From positions 1-12,431 of the forward strand of contig JAEWBS010000015.1 of assembly GCA_023391005.1 (NCBI GenBank): 12,431 nucleotides of DNA, given 5' to 3'. The position numbers and the translations under genes were made by a program. The notes below the pieces were generated by a model that was not told the DNA's origin, made no database searches, and saw nothing but the letters and a program-made list of their open reading frames with translations. Shown here piece by piece: positions 5,661 to 12,431 of the stretch. The DNA comes from Bacillota bacterium. Lineage in GTDB: Bacteria > Bacillota > Clostridia > Oscillospirales > Ruminococcaceae. Every line of letters starts with the position of its first letter. The stretch's first letter is position 1.

Positions 5661-6722
5661 TCACCTCCCCAGCGCCGCTTTGGCGGCGGCCGCAATCTCA
5701 TGCTGTGTGGGTATCATACCGCCTGACCGGCCGCAGAACGCGACCGGCTTTTGGCCCAGCGCCGCGTAGCGGACGTCCTCTAGCATCTGGCCCATGCTCA
5801 TCTCGACGCAGAGCACCGCCTTGACCGACGGACGCGCGATCGCCGCGCGAAGCGCCGTCTCAGGAAACGGCCAGAGCGTGATGGGCCGAAACAGCCCTGC
5901 TTTAATGCCCTCCTGCGCCAGCAAATCGGCAGCGCTCATCGCGATGCGCGACGGCGTGCCGTAGGCCACGAGCAAAAGCTCGGCGTCTTCAGTATTGGTT
6001 TCTTCATAACGCAGCTCGTTCTTAGCGATTTCCTGAAACTTTTCATCGAGACGCCGGTTGTGCAGTTCGCACGCTGCCGGGTCGATGAACAGCGAGTTGA
6101 CAATATTGTGGGGGCGCCGCCCCTTGGTGCCGGTTGTGGCCCAGACCTTAGCGGGCAGCGCTTTTTCGCCTCGCTCTCGCCATTCAATCGGCTCCATCAT
6201 CTGGCCGATCATGCCGTCGGCCAAGAGCATGACGGGGTTGCGGTAGCGGTCGGCCAAATCAAACGCGTCCTGCGTGAGATCAACCGCCTCCTGAATTGTG
6301 TTCGGCGCTAAAACCAGTGTGCGGTAGTCGCCGTTGCCGCCGCCGCGTGTGGCCTGAAAATAGTCGCCCTGCGCGGGCTGAATCGTACCAAGCCCCGGGC
6401 CGCCGCGCATGACGTTGACGATGACGGCGGGCAGCTCGGCCCCGACCATGTAGGTAATGCCCTCTTGCTTTAAGCTGATGCCGGGCGACGAGGAGGAGGT
6501 CATGACCCGTGCGCCAGCACCTGCCGCGCCGTACACCATGTTGATGGCGGCCAGCTCCGACTCGCTTTGGAGAAAACAGCCGCCCACCTGCGGCAGCCGC
6601 ATCGACATGTACTCGGGAATCTCATTCTGCGGCGTGATGGGATATCCGAAAAAATAGCGGCAGCCCGCGCGCACCGCAGCTTCCGCGATGGCCTCGTTGC
6701 CCTTCCAGAGTTCCATTGCCAT
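5661..6722 (-). CDS. vorB: 2-oxoacid:ferredoxin oxidoreductase, alpha subunit (VorB type)
   Basis: This 353-residue subunit carries the pyrimidine-binding and transketolase C-terminal domains of the enzyme. Motifs include GYPITPQNE at residues 26-34, the conserved acidic pair in QSESE (52-56) that activates thiamine diphosphate, TSSSSPGISL at 75-84, and MRGGPGLGTIQPAQGDYFQA. The last third contains LLVAYGTPSRIA and FRPITLWPFP from the C-terminal domain. The text closely resembles proteins annotated in clostridia as VorB (3-methyl-2-oxobutanoate dehydrogenase subunit). Whether branched-chain 2-oxoacids, 2-oxoglutarate or others are used is inference, since KorA-type enzymes are very similar. 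ATG 6722 is chosen because a GGGGG-A stretch lies about eight bases upstream; TTG 6737, which abuts the ferredoxin stop, is the alternative. Confidence 0.92.
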   Translation of the reverse strand: MAMELWKGNEAIAEAAVRAGCRYFFGYPITPQNEIPEYMSMRLPQVGGCFLQSESELAAINMVYGAAGAGARVMTSSSSPGISLKQEGITYMVGAELPAVIVNVMRGGPGLGTIQPAQGDYFQATRGGGNGDYRTLVLAPNTIQEAVDLTQDAFDLADRYRNPVMLLADGMIGQMMEPIEWRERGEKALPAKVWATTGTKGRRPHNIVNSLFIDPAACELHNRRLDEKFQEIAKNELRYEETNTEDAELLLVAYGTPSRIAMSAADLLAQEGIKAGLFRPITLWPFPETALRAAIARPSVKAVLCVEMSMGQMLEDVRYAALGQKPVAFCGRSGGMIPTQHEIAAAAKAALGR

Positions 6723-6737
6723 AGCTTTTTCCCCCAA

Positions 6738-6950
6738 TCAGACTTTTTCAACGGTGATGACCGAATCCGGACAGATTTTTGCGCAGCTTGCGCAGGCGAT
6801 GCACAGCGAAAGATCGGTCACGGTGGCGGGATGATACCCCTTGCGGTTGGTCACAGCGTCGTCGATGGCGACGATGTGACGCGGACACACGGCGGTACAC
6901 AGCGCGCAGCCCTTGCAGAGCTCCTGCGCAAAGGTGATTTTCGCGGCCAT
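6738..6950 (-). CDS. 2-oxoacid:ferredoxin oxidoreductase, delta subunit (2x[4Fe-4S] ferredoxin)
   Basis: This 70-residue protein is a bacterial-type ferredoxin with two [4Fe-4S] clusters. The first CxxCxxCxxxCP set is at Cys12, 15, 18 and 22, the second at Cys50, 53, 56 and 60 (CIACASCAKICP). Each terminal Cys is followed by Pro. As the delta subunit it would pass electrons from the alpha/beta active site to the soluble ferredoxin pool. ATG 6950 is preferred because GGGAGG lies upstream at 6961-6966 (spacing about ten bases); ATG 6968 overlaps that site and would add six residues with no site of its own. It lies between the ATPase gene (72 bases) and the alpha subunit (15 bases). Confidence 0.92.
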   Translation of the reverse strand: MAAKITFAQELCKGCALCTAVCPRHIVAIDDAVTNRKGYHPATVTDLSLCIACASCAKICPDSVITVEKV

Positions 6951-7021
6951 AGCATCTGTTCCTCCCATTCTATTGAGATAACCTCAAAGCACGAAAACCG
7001 TTCCGTGCTAAAACGCTTGCT

Positions 7022-7705
7022 TTAAGCCTCCCAGGGCTTTTTCATCCAGATATCGATCGGGAACAGCGCACCCTCAAGCCCTTCGGTGACGCTGTCCTTT
7101 TGCAGCACAGCCCGAGGGATGACGTTGCAGACCAGCGGCAGGCCGGTCATTTGGCAGAGCCGTACCGACAGCGCGTTGCCTCGGCGCACCTCATCGAGGG
7201 TGGTCTGACCGCAGAGATGGGTGTTGTTGACAATGCCGCTGACCTTTAAGCGGCTGGCCTGCTCAATGCGGTGCAGATAGTTCAGTGCCTGATCGGGCGT
7301 GCCGGTTTGCGGGCGGTTGGCGTTTACGACGAGCCAGAGGTCATAATCGGTTTTCTCAAACTCGGGCTGGTAGCGCGACAGCACCCGCGCGCCCACGTCG
7401 TCGCCGCCGACATCAACGATATAACTGCCCGCATTGTCAAAAAACATACGCGCGACCTCGGACGGCAGCGCGGGGACATCGGCGCTGCGGCAGGCGGCAG
7501 CTTGGGCAATCAGCGTGACGCCGCTCTGCAAAAGCTGCGCCTCACGCTCGCGCGAGCAGAAATAGGGGTTGACAATATCGAGATCCACTATCGAAACCCG
7601 TTTGCCGGCATCCGCCAGCCAAAAGGCGAAATTGACCGCAAATTCGGTTTTTCCGCTGCCATAGTGCCCCGAAATAACGGTGATACGCTTGAGGGTAGAC
7701 AGCAT
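7022..7705 (-). CDS. ParA/MinD-like P-loop ATPase, first gene of the oxidoreductase operon
   Basis: This is a 227-residue member of the SIMIBI/MinD class of P-loop ATPases. The Walker A motif is GHYGSGKTE at residues 13-21. It lacks the 'deviant' first lysine of true ParA/MinD (KGGxGK); a His-Tyr pair occupies that place. IVDLDIVNPYF matches the switch I/A' region and SYIVDVGGDDVGARVL the Walker B/switch II region. VSGIVNNTHL looks like the base-recognition strand (NN-T/H), and the end (FPIDIWMKKPWEA) resembles related clostridial proteins. ATG 7705 has GAGGTG four bases upstream; ATG 7726 has no site. I recall homologues directly upstream of VorB-type gene clusters in other clostridia, which suggests a helper role such as cofactor insertion or assembly. 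The exact function is unknown. There is no CxxC motif like that of Mrp/Nbp35 scaffold proteins. Confidence 0.85.
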   Translation of the reverse strand: MLSTLKRITVISGHYGSGKTEFAVNFAFWLADAGKRVSIVDLDIVNPYFCSREREAQLLQSGVTLIAQAAACRSADVPALPSEVARMFFDNAGSYIVDVGGDDVGARVLSRYQPEFEKTDYDLWLVVNANRPQTGTPDQALNYLHRIEQASRLKVSGIVNNTHLCGQTTLDEVRRGNALSVRLCQMTGLPLVCNVIPRAVLQKDSVTEGLEGALFPIDIWMKKPWEA

Positions 7706-7743
7706 GGCGCACCTCGTTTCTCGCATTCTGGTTGTCTGATGTC

Positions 7744-7772
7744 AGCGTAATCCTTTTTTAGGTAAAAGTCAA
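7744..7772 (-). promoter_or_regulatory. Likely promoter of the oxidoreductase operon
   Basis: On the minus strand TTGACT (7767-7772) is separated by exactly 17 bases from TACGCT (7744-7749). The -35 is good and the -10 weak, which suits an activated or repressed promoter. The inferred start near 7737 leaves a leader of about 32 bases before ATG 7705. Confidence 0.5.
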
Positions 7773-7795
7773 TGTTTTTGAGCAAAATCGCTCTA

Positions 7796-7809
7796 TTGTT
7801 TAAAGACAA
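7796..7809. promoter_or_regulatory. Possible operator for the divergent GntR regulator
   Basis: TTGTTTAAAGACAA is an inverted repeat (TTGT-N6-ACAA; 10 of 14 positions symmetrical) lying between the two divergent promoters. A related AGACAAG half-site occurs at 7877-7883, just after the regulator's -10 box. The usual FadR-type GT-N3-AC core is not seen here, so the assignment is tentative. Confidence 0.3.
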
Positions 7810-7845
7810 GCATCTGAATTTAGTGATAATATGCCAATGCCTTCG

Positions 7846-7874
7846 TTGACAATCTTATGATATAGGTATAAAAT
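7846..7874 (+). promoter_or_regulatory. Promoter of the GntR regulator gene
   Basis: A perfect -35 TTGACA (7846-7851) is followed after 17 bases by TAAAAT (7869-7874), close to the sigma-A consensus. The start of transcription would be near 7881, giving a leader of about 60 bases. Confidence 0.7.
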
Positions 7875-7940
7875 TTAGACAAGTTTTTGCAAATAAAAAA
7901 GAACGGTCATTCATCGGCCGATGAAATGGAGATCAGTGCC

Positions 7941-8639
7941 ATGCGTGTTAAAACCAGCCTGTCCGAAAGGATTTCAGACGCCATCTATGAGCAGATTGTG
8001 ACGCTAAAAAAATATGCGCCGGGCGACAAGCTGCCTAACGAAAATGAGCTGTCGGCGGAGTTTGGCGTCAGCCGCGCCACGCTGCGCGAGGCGATACGCG
8101 CGCTGGTGACGCAGGGGGTGCTCGAGGTTTCGCATGGGCGGGGTACCTTTGTGTCCAAAGAGGTCAAGCACTACCGGGACATTCAGTTTGGCGATCTGGG
8201 CAAGCTGCGCATGAAGCTTATCGACCTGTTCGAGCTGCGGCGCGTCGTCGAGACCGAGGCGGTCGCCATGGCCTGCGAGCGCGCCAGCGACGACGAGATT
8301 GAGGAGATTCTCCGCTGGGGCCAGCAGGTGGCCCAATGCATCACCGAGCGGGCCGGACGCACCCCCGCCGACGAGCAGTTTCATCACGCCATTGCCGCCG
8401 CGTCGCACAACGAGTTCATGGTGCACCTTGTGCCGATGATCTACCGCGCGGTCAGCGACACGCTGGTGCGCATGGGCACCGACGAGCTGTTCGCCAAAAA
8501 CACGCTGCAAGATCACGCGCTGATTATGGAGGCACTCTCCCACCGCGACGCCATGATGGCGCGCAATGCCATGGCTATCCATATGAGCCACGCCATCCAG
8601 TCGCTGAAGGCGGGGGACGATTCCGACAGAGTTGTCTGA
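7941..8639 (+). CDS. FadR-subfamily GntR transcriptional regulator (FCD domain)
   Basis: This is a 232-residue dimeric DNA-binding regulator. Residues about 7-72 form the winged helix-turn-helix typical of GntR proteins (GDKLPNENELSAEFGVSRAT, then LREAIRAL and the wing HGRGTFVS). Residues about 90-225 form the all-helical FCD ligand domain. Probable metal/ligand residues are visible: Asp and His in DEQFHHAI, His in LQDHALIMEAL and His in AMAIHMSHAI. FCD regulators usually sense organic acids or related metabolites, often the substrate of the operon they control. ATG 7941 is chosen because GGAGA (7928-7932) lies eight bases upstream; ATG 7926 and TTG 7887 lack a site. It is divergent from the 2-oxoacid oxidoreductase operon, so it most likely regulates that operon and itself. 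The ligand may be a 2-oxoacid or its acyl product (inference). Confidence 0.9.
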   Translation: MRVKTSLSERISDAIYEQIVTLKKYAPGDKLPNENELSAEFGVSRATLREAIRALVTQGVLEVSHGRGTFVSKEVKHYRDIQFGDLGKLRMKLIDLFELRRVVETEAVAMACERASDDEIEEILRWGQQVAQCITERAGRTPADEQFHHAIAAASHNEFMVHLVPMIYRAVSDTLVRMGTDELFAKNTLQDHALIMEALSHRDAMMARNAMAIHMSHAIQSLKAGDDSDRVV

Positions 8640-8758
8640 TATAGCGCTCCCGCTGAAAAATGTCGGCTTTGTCGGCCGCTTGCTTGTCCTACGCCTTTTA
8701 TGGACCGGTTGATCTGAAAATAGGCTTGTTTGAGCAGCTTGCTTTGTGTCTCGCCCTG

Positions 8759-8786
8759 TTGCTTTTCTGTCCTAAGCGCGTATAAA
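8759..8786 (+). promoter_or_regulatory. Weak promoter-like pair in the gap after the regulator
   Basis: TTGCTT (8759-8764), 16 bases, then TATAAA (8781-8786). It points toward the hairpin at 8864-8905, so a transcript of about 110 bases could arise. No gene is supported in 8640-8857 on either strand. This is a chance-level signal unless expression is shown. Confidence 0.2.
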
Positions 8787-8857
8787 ATACCTGTACGAAT
8801 CTGACGCCTGTTTTTAAATCGTTTACTATGTCGGCGGCCCGGATCGTCCCTTAAATC

Positions 8858-8905
8858 AAAAAGCACCCCGCGGTACCAGCGCAATTTGCGCCGTATCGCG
8901 GGGTG
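8858..8905 (-). terminator. Intrinsic terminator of the RND exporter genes
   Basis: CACCCCGCG (8864-8872) pairs with CGCGGGGTG (8897-8905), and an inner GCGC/GCGC pairing lies around 8879-8891. Read on the minus strand the stem ends in TTTTT (8862-8858). It starts about 24 bases after the exporter stop. The plus-strand side ends in TTTGTC, so weak termination in that direction is possible too. Confidence 0.8.
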
Positions 8906-8928
8906 TTTGTCGCTTTGCAATAGGGGCT

Positions 8929-11900
8929 TTAGCTTAGACCGCCATCTCGTGCGGCCTTTTTAGCAGCCTTTTTCTCTAACCGCAGCTGCTTTTTTTGCAG
9001 CCGCTCCTGCTTGTCAAACAGCAGGTAGAACGAGGGGATAAGCAGCAGCGTCAACGCAGTCGAGGTGATCATGCCGCCGATGATGACCAGCGCAAGGCCG
9101 CGCATCAGCGCCGCGTTGCCGCCGATGCCGATGGCCATGGGCAGCATGCCCAGCACGGTGGTCAGCGTGGTCATGAAAATCGGGCGCATACGCAGCATGC
9201 CGGAGGTGAGCAGCGCATCCTCGGCAGAAAGGTTGCGCTCGGAACGGATATTGTTCGCGGTGTCGATGAGCAGAATGCCGTTGTTGACGACGATGCCCGA
9301 TAGCATGAGGAAGCCGAGCAGCGACGGCATGCTGATGGTGCTGTTAAAGGCGAACAGCCCTAAGAACGAGCCGATCAGCGCGAACGGAACCGAGATCATG
9401 ACCACAATCGAGAAGAGCGGCGATTCAAACTGCATGGCCATGACCATGAACACCAGCAGCACAGCGGTGGCAATCGCCTGCAGCAGGACGGTAAACTCCT
9501 CCATCATGCGTTCCGAGTCGGTGGTGTCGGTCAACTCAACGCCGTTGGGCAGCGTCAACCCCTCGGCCTGTGCCTTGAGTGTCTTAGCCAGAGTTTTGGG
9601 CGCGTCGGAGGCCGGCTGGCCCTTTACCGTGATGATATAGCGGCCATTCTGGCGCGAAATACTCAACGGGCTGTTGGAATATTCAATCGTGGCGATGTCG
9701 AACATCGGCACCGACATGCCGGCCGCATTGGTTAGGGTAAGCGAAGAAAGGTCGCTCACCGTCTTAAAGCTGTCGGCGGGGTATTCCACCCGGACCTCAT
9801 ATTCGCGGCCGTTATTTGTGATATCGCAGGCCTTCGACCCCTGCATGACGCTGTAAATCTCGCCCATGACCTGCTTGGGCACCAGACCGCGCGCGCTGGC
9901 CTTGACCGGGTCGATCTTAATCTCGGCCTGCGGGTTACCGGTGCCGACAGTTGAGCTGACGCGCAGAATATTCGGGTTCTGCCGCATCATTTCCTCAAGC
10001 TGCAACGCGCCCTGTTGCAGGCTTTCGTAATCGGTCGACTGCACGTACAGCGCAATGTCGCTGCCGCCGGTCATCTGGGCGGTCTGGCTTGAGGAGGAGA
10101 TGCTGATATCGCAATCGACGGGGTTAATCGTCTGACCGCGCCACTGGTCCACGAGATCTTTCGTGCGGGTGCCGCGGTTTTTCTTTAAGTACGCGGTAAT
10201 CGAGGCGTCGGAGCTGTTGCCCATCAGCGTAGACATCGCCGAACCGCCCGCCGTCATGGAATAATGGTCGACATCGGGATGGGCTTTGACCATCTCTTCA
10301 AGCGGGGCCAACAGAGCGCCGACCCGGTCAAGGTTCGTGCCGGGGCGCACATCAAGCGCAATCGTAATGATGCCGTCGTCGGTCTCGGGCAGCAGCTCCA
10401 TGCCGATAAACGGCACTAGTACCACCGACGCGACCAAAAGCACCACCGCGATCAACACGACCGTCTTTTTGCGGCGGAAGGTCTTAGGCAAAAAGGTGGC
10501 GTACGCAGCCGAGAGCTTATCCATCAGCCGCATCATAAAGCCCTGATCCTTCTCCACCGGCTTTAAGCGGTAAAACACCAGCGGCACAACGGTGAGCGCC
10601 GCGATGAGCGAGGCGATGAGCGAGAACACAATTGTAAAGCACAGCTGGCCAAACAATTGCCCCGACAAGCCCTTGATAAACGCAATGGGCAAAAACACGA
10701 CGACCGTTGTGGCGGTTGAAGCGATAATGGAGCTTGCAACCACCTTTGTGCCCTCTATAGCGGCCTTGTGGTAAGAATCGGTTCCGGTCTTGAGTCTAAA
10801 GCAGCTTTCGATAACGACGATGGAGTTATCGACCATCATGCCGACGCCGATGACCAGACCGCCCAGTGAGAGCATGTTAAACGAGAAGCCCATCGCGCTC
10901 ATGGCCAGCATGGTGACCAGCAGTGAAAGGGGTATCGAAGAGCCGACAATCAGCGAAGCGCGCCAGTCGCCCAAAAAGATAAACAGCACGACCATTGCGA
11001 GCACGACGCCGAGCAGCAGCGTCTCAACAACCGAGATGATCGCCGAGACAATGCGTTCGCTCGTGTCGTCGACAATCTCAATTTTAATGCCCCGGTTTGA
11101 GTGGTTGATTTCTTCAACAACCTTCTTGACCGATTGGGCCATCGCGACGGTTGAAGCGCTCTGGCGCTTGGTGACGCTGAGCGTCACGTTTTCAAGGCCG
11201 TTGTAATAGCTCAACGAATCCTGATCTTTTTTTGCCTGATAAACGTTGGCGACATCCGACAGATGAATAATGTCGCCGCTTTGGAGCGTAATTGGCAGGT
11301 GGCGCAGCGCCTCGGCGGTGTTATAGCTGACGCCGCCGCGCAGTATCAGGTCAAGATTGCCCTGCTCGATGCTGCCGGCGGGCAAAGAGAAGTCGGCTGC
11401 GCCCACAATGTTGGCAAGGCTGCCCATCGTCAGCTTATACTGCGCCAACTTTTCGCGCTTGAGCTCGATTTTGATATAATCCTCCGCGCCGCCTGCAACC
11501 TCAACCGAGGCGACGCCGCTGAGCTTTTCAATCTCGGGCTGAATTTCTTCCTCAATATAATATTTGAGGTCGACGTCGCCGGTAGCCACCGCCGAAAGCG
11601 TAATGACCGGCATCATGTCCATGTTCATTTCGAACACGATGGGGTCCTGCGCGTCATCCGGCAACATATTGCGGTACATATCGATGTTATTTTTCAGGTC
11701 GGAATGCGCTTGTTCCATGTTTGTGCCATATTCCAGCTCGAGAAAAACCGCTGAAGCGTTTTCCATCGACATCGATTCGATGTTTTTGATGCCGCTTAGC
11801 GTGGCCGAGGCGTCCTCAATGTGAGAGGTCACCTGATTTTCAACGTCCTGAGGGGACGCGCCGGGATAGATGGTGTAGATGATCAGCATCGGCATCTCAA

Positions 11901-12021
11901 TGTCGGGCATCAATTCGAGCGGGGTCGAAAAGATGGTGCTTGAGCCGAAGATCAGCAGTGCCAGCACGAGGATAACGACCGAAACCGGACGCTTTAAAGC
12001 TAATTTTGTTAAACCGGTCAC
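8929..12021 (-). CDS. RND-family efflux transporter, HAE1/AcrB type
   Basis: This complete 1030-residue proton-driven exporter lies in the cytoplasmic membrane, and its length matches AcrB-like proteins. TM1 is at about residues 12-30 and is followed by the first porter region. The helix bundle TM2-6 (about 325-480) carries LVIGVGMMVDNSIVVIES, and TM7 is near 520. A second porter region follows, and TM8-12 occupy about 850-1005. In the proton relay Asp398 corresponds to AcrB Asp407, but AcrB Asp408 is Asn399 here, and AcrB Lys940 is Asn913 (LSGIVVNNGILLID). The Arg of LRMRPIFMTTL is kept. The C-terminal tail is strongly basic (KKQLRLEKKAAKKAARD). The start GTG 12021 has GAGGAGG at 12030-12036, placed inside the end of the upstream fusion-protein gene, whose stop is three bases away. 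The substrate is unknown; export of drugs, lipids or peptides is possible. Confidence 0.93.
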   Translation of the reverse strand: MTGLTKLALKRPVSVVILVLALLIFGSSTIFSTPLELMPDIEMPMLIIYTIYPGASPQDVENQVTSHIEDASATLSGIKNIESMSMENASAVFLELEYGTNMEQAHSDLKNNIDMYRNMLPDDAQDPIVFEMNMDMMPVITLSAVATGDVDLKYYIEEEIQPEIEKLSGVASVEVAGGAEDYIKIELKREKLAQYKLTMGSLANIVGAADFSLPAGSIEQGNLDLILRGGVSYNTAEALRHLPITLQSGDIIHLSDVANVYQAKKDQDSLSYYNGLENVTLSVTKRQSASTVAMAQSVKKVVEEINHSNRGIKIEIVDDTSERIVSAIISVVETLLLGVVLAMVVLFIFLGDWRASLIVGSSIPLSLLVTMLAMSAMGFSFNMLSLGGLVIGVGMMVDNSIVVIESCFRLKTGTDSYHKAAIEGTKVVASSIIASTATTVVVFLPIAFIKGLSGQLFGQLCFTIVFSLIASLIAALTVVPLVFYRLKPVEKDQGFMMRLMDKLSAAYATFLPKTFRRKKTVVLIAVVLLVASVVLVPFIGMELLPETDDGIITIALDVRPGTNLDRVGALLAPLEEMVKAHPDVDHYSMTAGGSAMSTLMGNSSDASITAYLKKNRGTRTKDLVDQWRGQTINPVDCDISISSSSQTAQMTGGSDIALYVQSTDYESLQQGALQLEEMMRQNPNILRVSSTVGTGNPQAEIKIDPVKASARGLVPKQVMGEIYSVMQGSKACDITNNGREYEVRVEYPADSFKTVSDLSSLTLTNAAGMSVPMFDIATIEYSNSPLSISRQNGRYIITVKGQPASDAPKTLAKTLKAQAEGLTLPNGVELTDTTDSERMMEEFTVLLQAIATAVLLVFMVMAMQFESPLFSIVVMISVPFALIGSFLGLFAFNSTISMPSLLGFLMLSGIVVNNGILLIDTANNIRSERNLSAEDALLTSGMLRMRPIFMTTLTTVLGMLPMAIGIGGNAALMRGLALVIIGGMITSTALTLLLIPSFYLLFDKQERLQKKQLRLEKKAAKKAARDGGLS

Positions 12022-12024
12022 CTG

Positions 12025-12431
12025 TCAAACCTCCTCGCTGACTTCAACCGCCGCGCCGTCAGCCAGATTGGGGTTCCATGTGATGATGATCTGTGCGGTA
12101 TCGTCGAGTCCGGAAATAACCTCGGCGTTGTCGCCCGAGATGATGCCGATCACAACGGGGGTCTTGACGGCAACATTGTCGGTCACAGTGTAGACGTAGC
12201 CCGCACCGTTATCGTAATAGACGGCCGAAAGCGGAATGATCAGGCTATCCTGCGCTTTGGCTGTGACGGCGGTCAGCTTGACCGAAACACCCGAGAGCAT
12301 ATTTCCCCCCTCGTGCAGGCGGGCCTTGACAGGGAACAGGCCGCTTACGGCGTCGATCATGGTGCCGATCTCAGTGATGGTGGCCGAATAGCGCTGCTGT
12401 CCGTATTCCACCGTCACCTCGTCGCCGAGGC
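12025..12431 (-). CDS. RND efflux membrane fusion protein, C-terminal part
   Basis: These are the last 134 or so residues of the periplasmic-adaptor (HlyD/AcrA-like) partner of the RND exporter; the gene continues past the window edge. Reading upstream of the GTG at 12417 the frame stays open with LGDEVTVEYG, so that GTG is internal. The visible part shows the beta-barrel domain (SGLFPVKARLHEGGNMLSGV) and the membrane-proximal domain (LIIPLSAVYYDNGAGYVYTV, then PVVIGIISGDNAEVISGL). This order and wording are typical of MFPs. The stop TGA 12025-12027 is almost fused to the exporter start, so the two are made together. In a cell envelope without a typical outer membrane, the adaptor probably forms a collar or shaft on the outer face of the membrane. 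Confidence 0.9.
   Translation of the reverse strand, partial: LGDEVTVEYGQQRYSATITEIGTMIDAVSGLFPVKARLHEGGNMLSGVSVKLTAVTAKAQDSLIIPLSAVYYDNGAGYVYTVTDNVAVKTPVVIGIISGDNAEVISGLDDTAQIIITWNPNLADGAAVEVSEEV

Noticed and set aside
7731..8640. GTTGTCTGAT occurring at 7731-7740 and 8631-8640, at both ends of the regulator region
   Set aside because: A 10-base match is expected by chance in a window of this size; the second copy includes the regulator's last codons and no further similarity surrounds it.
8858..8905. Minus-strand TGGTACCGCG, which matches the T-box antiterminator core
   Set aside because: It is part of a self-complementary terminator stem directly after the exporter stop. There is no specifier stem upstream (that is coding sequence) and no aminoacyl-tRNA synthetase or amino-acid gene downstream.
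8513..8920. 135-codon open frame on the minus strand
   Set aside because: It runs through the terminator hairpin and overlaps the end of the GntR gene in antisense; the basic, low-complexity translation shows no family features.

Overview
The window looks like a chromosomal segment of a strictly anaerobic, moderately GC-rich member of the Clostridia, most likely in the Oscillospiraceae/Ruminococcaceae neighbourhood. The reasons are a ferredoxin-dependent 2-oxoacid oxidoreductase operon of the clostridial VorB type, strong GGAGG-type ribosome binding sites, several GTG starts, stem-loop terminators with T-runs, and an IS30-type element of the kind common in these genomes. The genus assignment is inference; no rRNA or tRNA gene is present.

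Layout. (1) Positions 1-2143, plus strand: the 3' end of pstC, then pstA and pstB, the membrane and ATPase parts of a high-affinity phosphate ABC importer. The run ends in a terminator straight after pstB, and no phoU follows. (2) Positions 2181-3175: a non-coding and mobile stretch. It holds a candidate structured RNA (hairpin plus three-way junction, 2257-2391), a block of GC-rich palindromes (2421-2552), and an IS30-family remnant. The remnant keeps both terminal inverted repeats but has lost the DDE catalytic domain through an out-of-frame internal deletion. A 17-bp near-perfect direct repeat flanks it. (3) Positions 3262-4318, minus strand: a gene for an unrecognised, membrane-anchored protein with a coiled-coil-like stretch and a beta-rich outer part, bracketed by its own promoter and terminator. 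(4) Positions 4321-7772, minus strand: a five-gene operon, transcribed ParA/MinD-like P-loop ATPase, 2x[4Fe-4S] ferredoxin (delta), alpha (VorB), beta (TPP-binding), gamma. The four oxidoreductase subunits oxidatively decarboxylate a 2-oxoacid to an acyl-CoA and pass electrons to ferredoxin. (5) Positions 7941-8639, plus strand: a FadR-type GntR regulator, divergent from the operon and probably its controller. (6) Positions 8858-12431, minus strand: the 3' end of a membrane fusion protein and a complete 1030-residue RND exporter, closed by a terminator.

Four functional blocks therefore share the window: phosphate uptake, ferredoxin-linked 2-oxoacid metabolism with its regulator, a surface or membrane protein of unknown role, and an RND efflux pair. 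The least explained parts are the structured region after pstB, the ATPase at the head of the oxidoreductase operon, and the orphan membrane protein.
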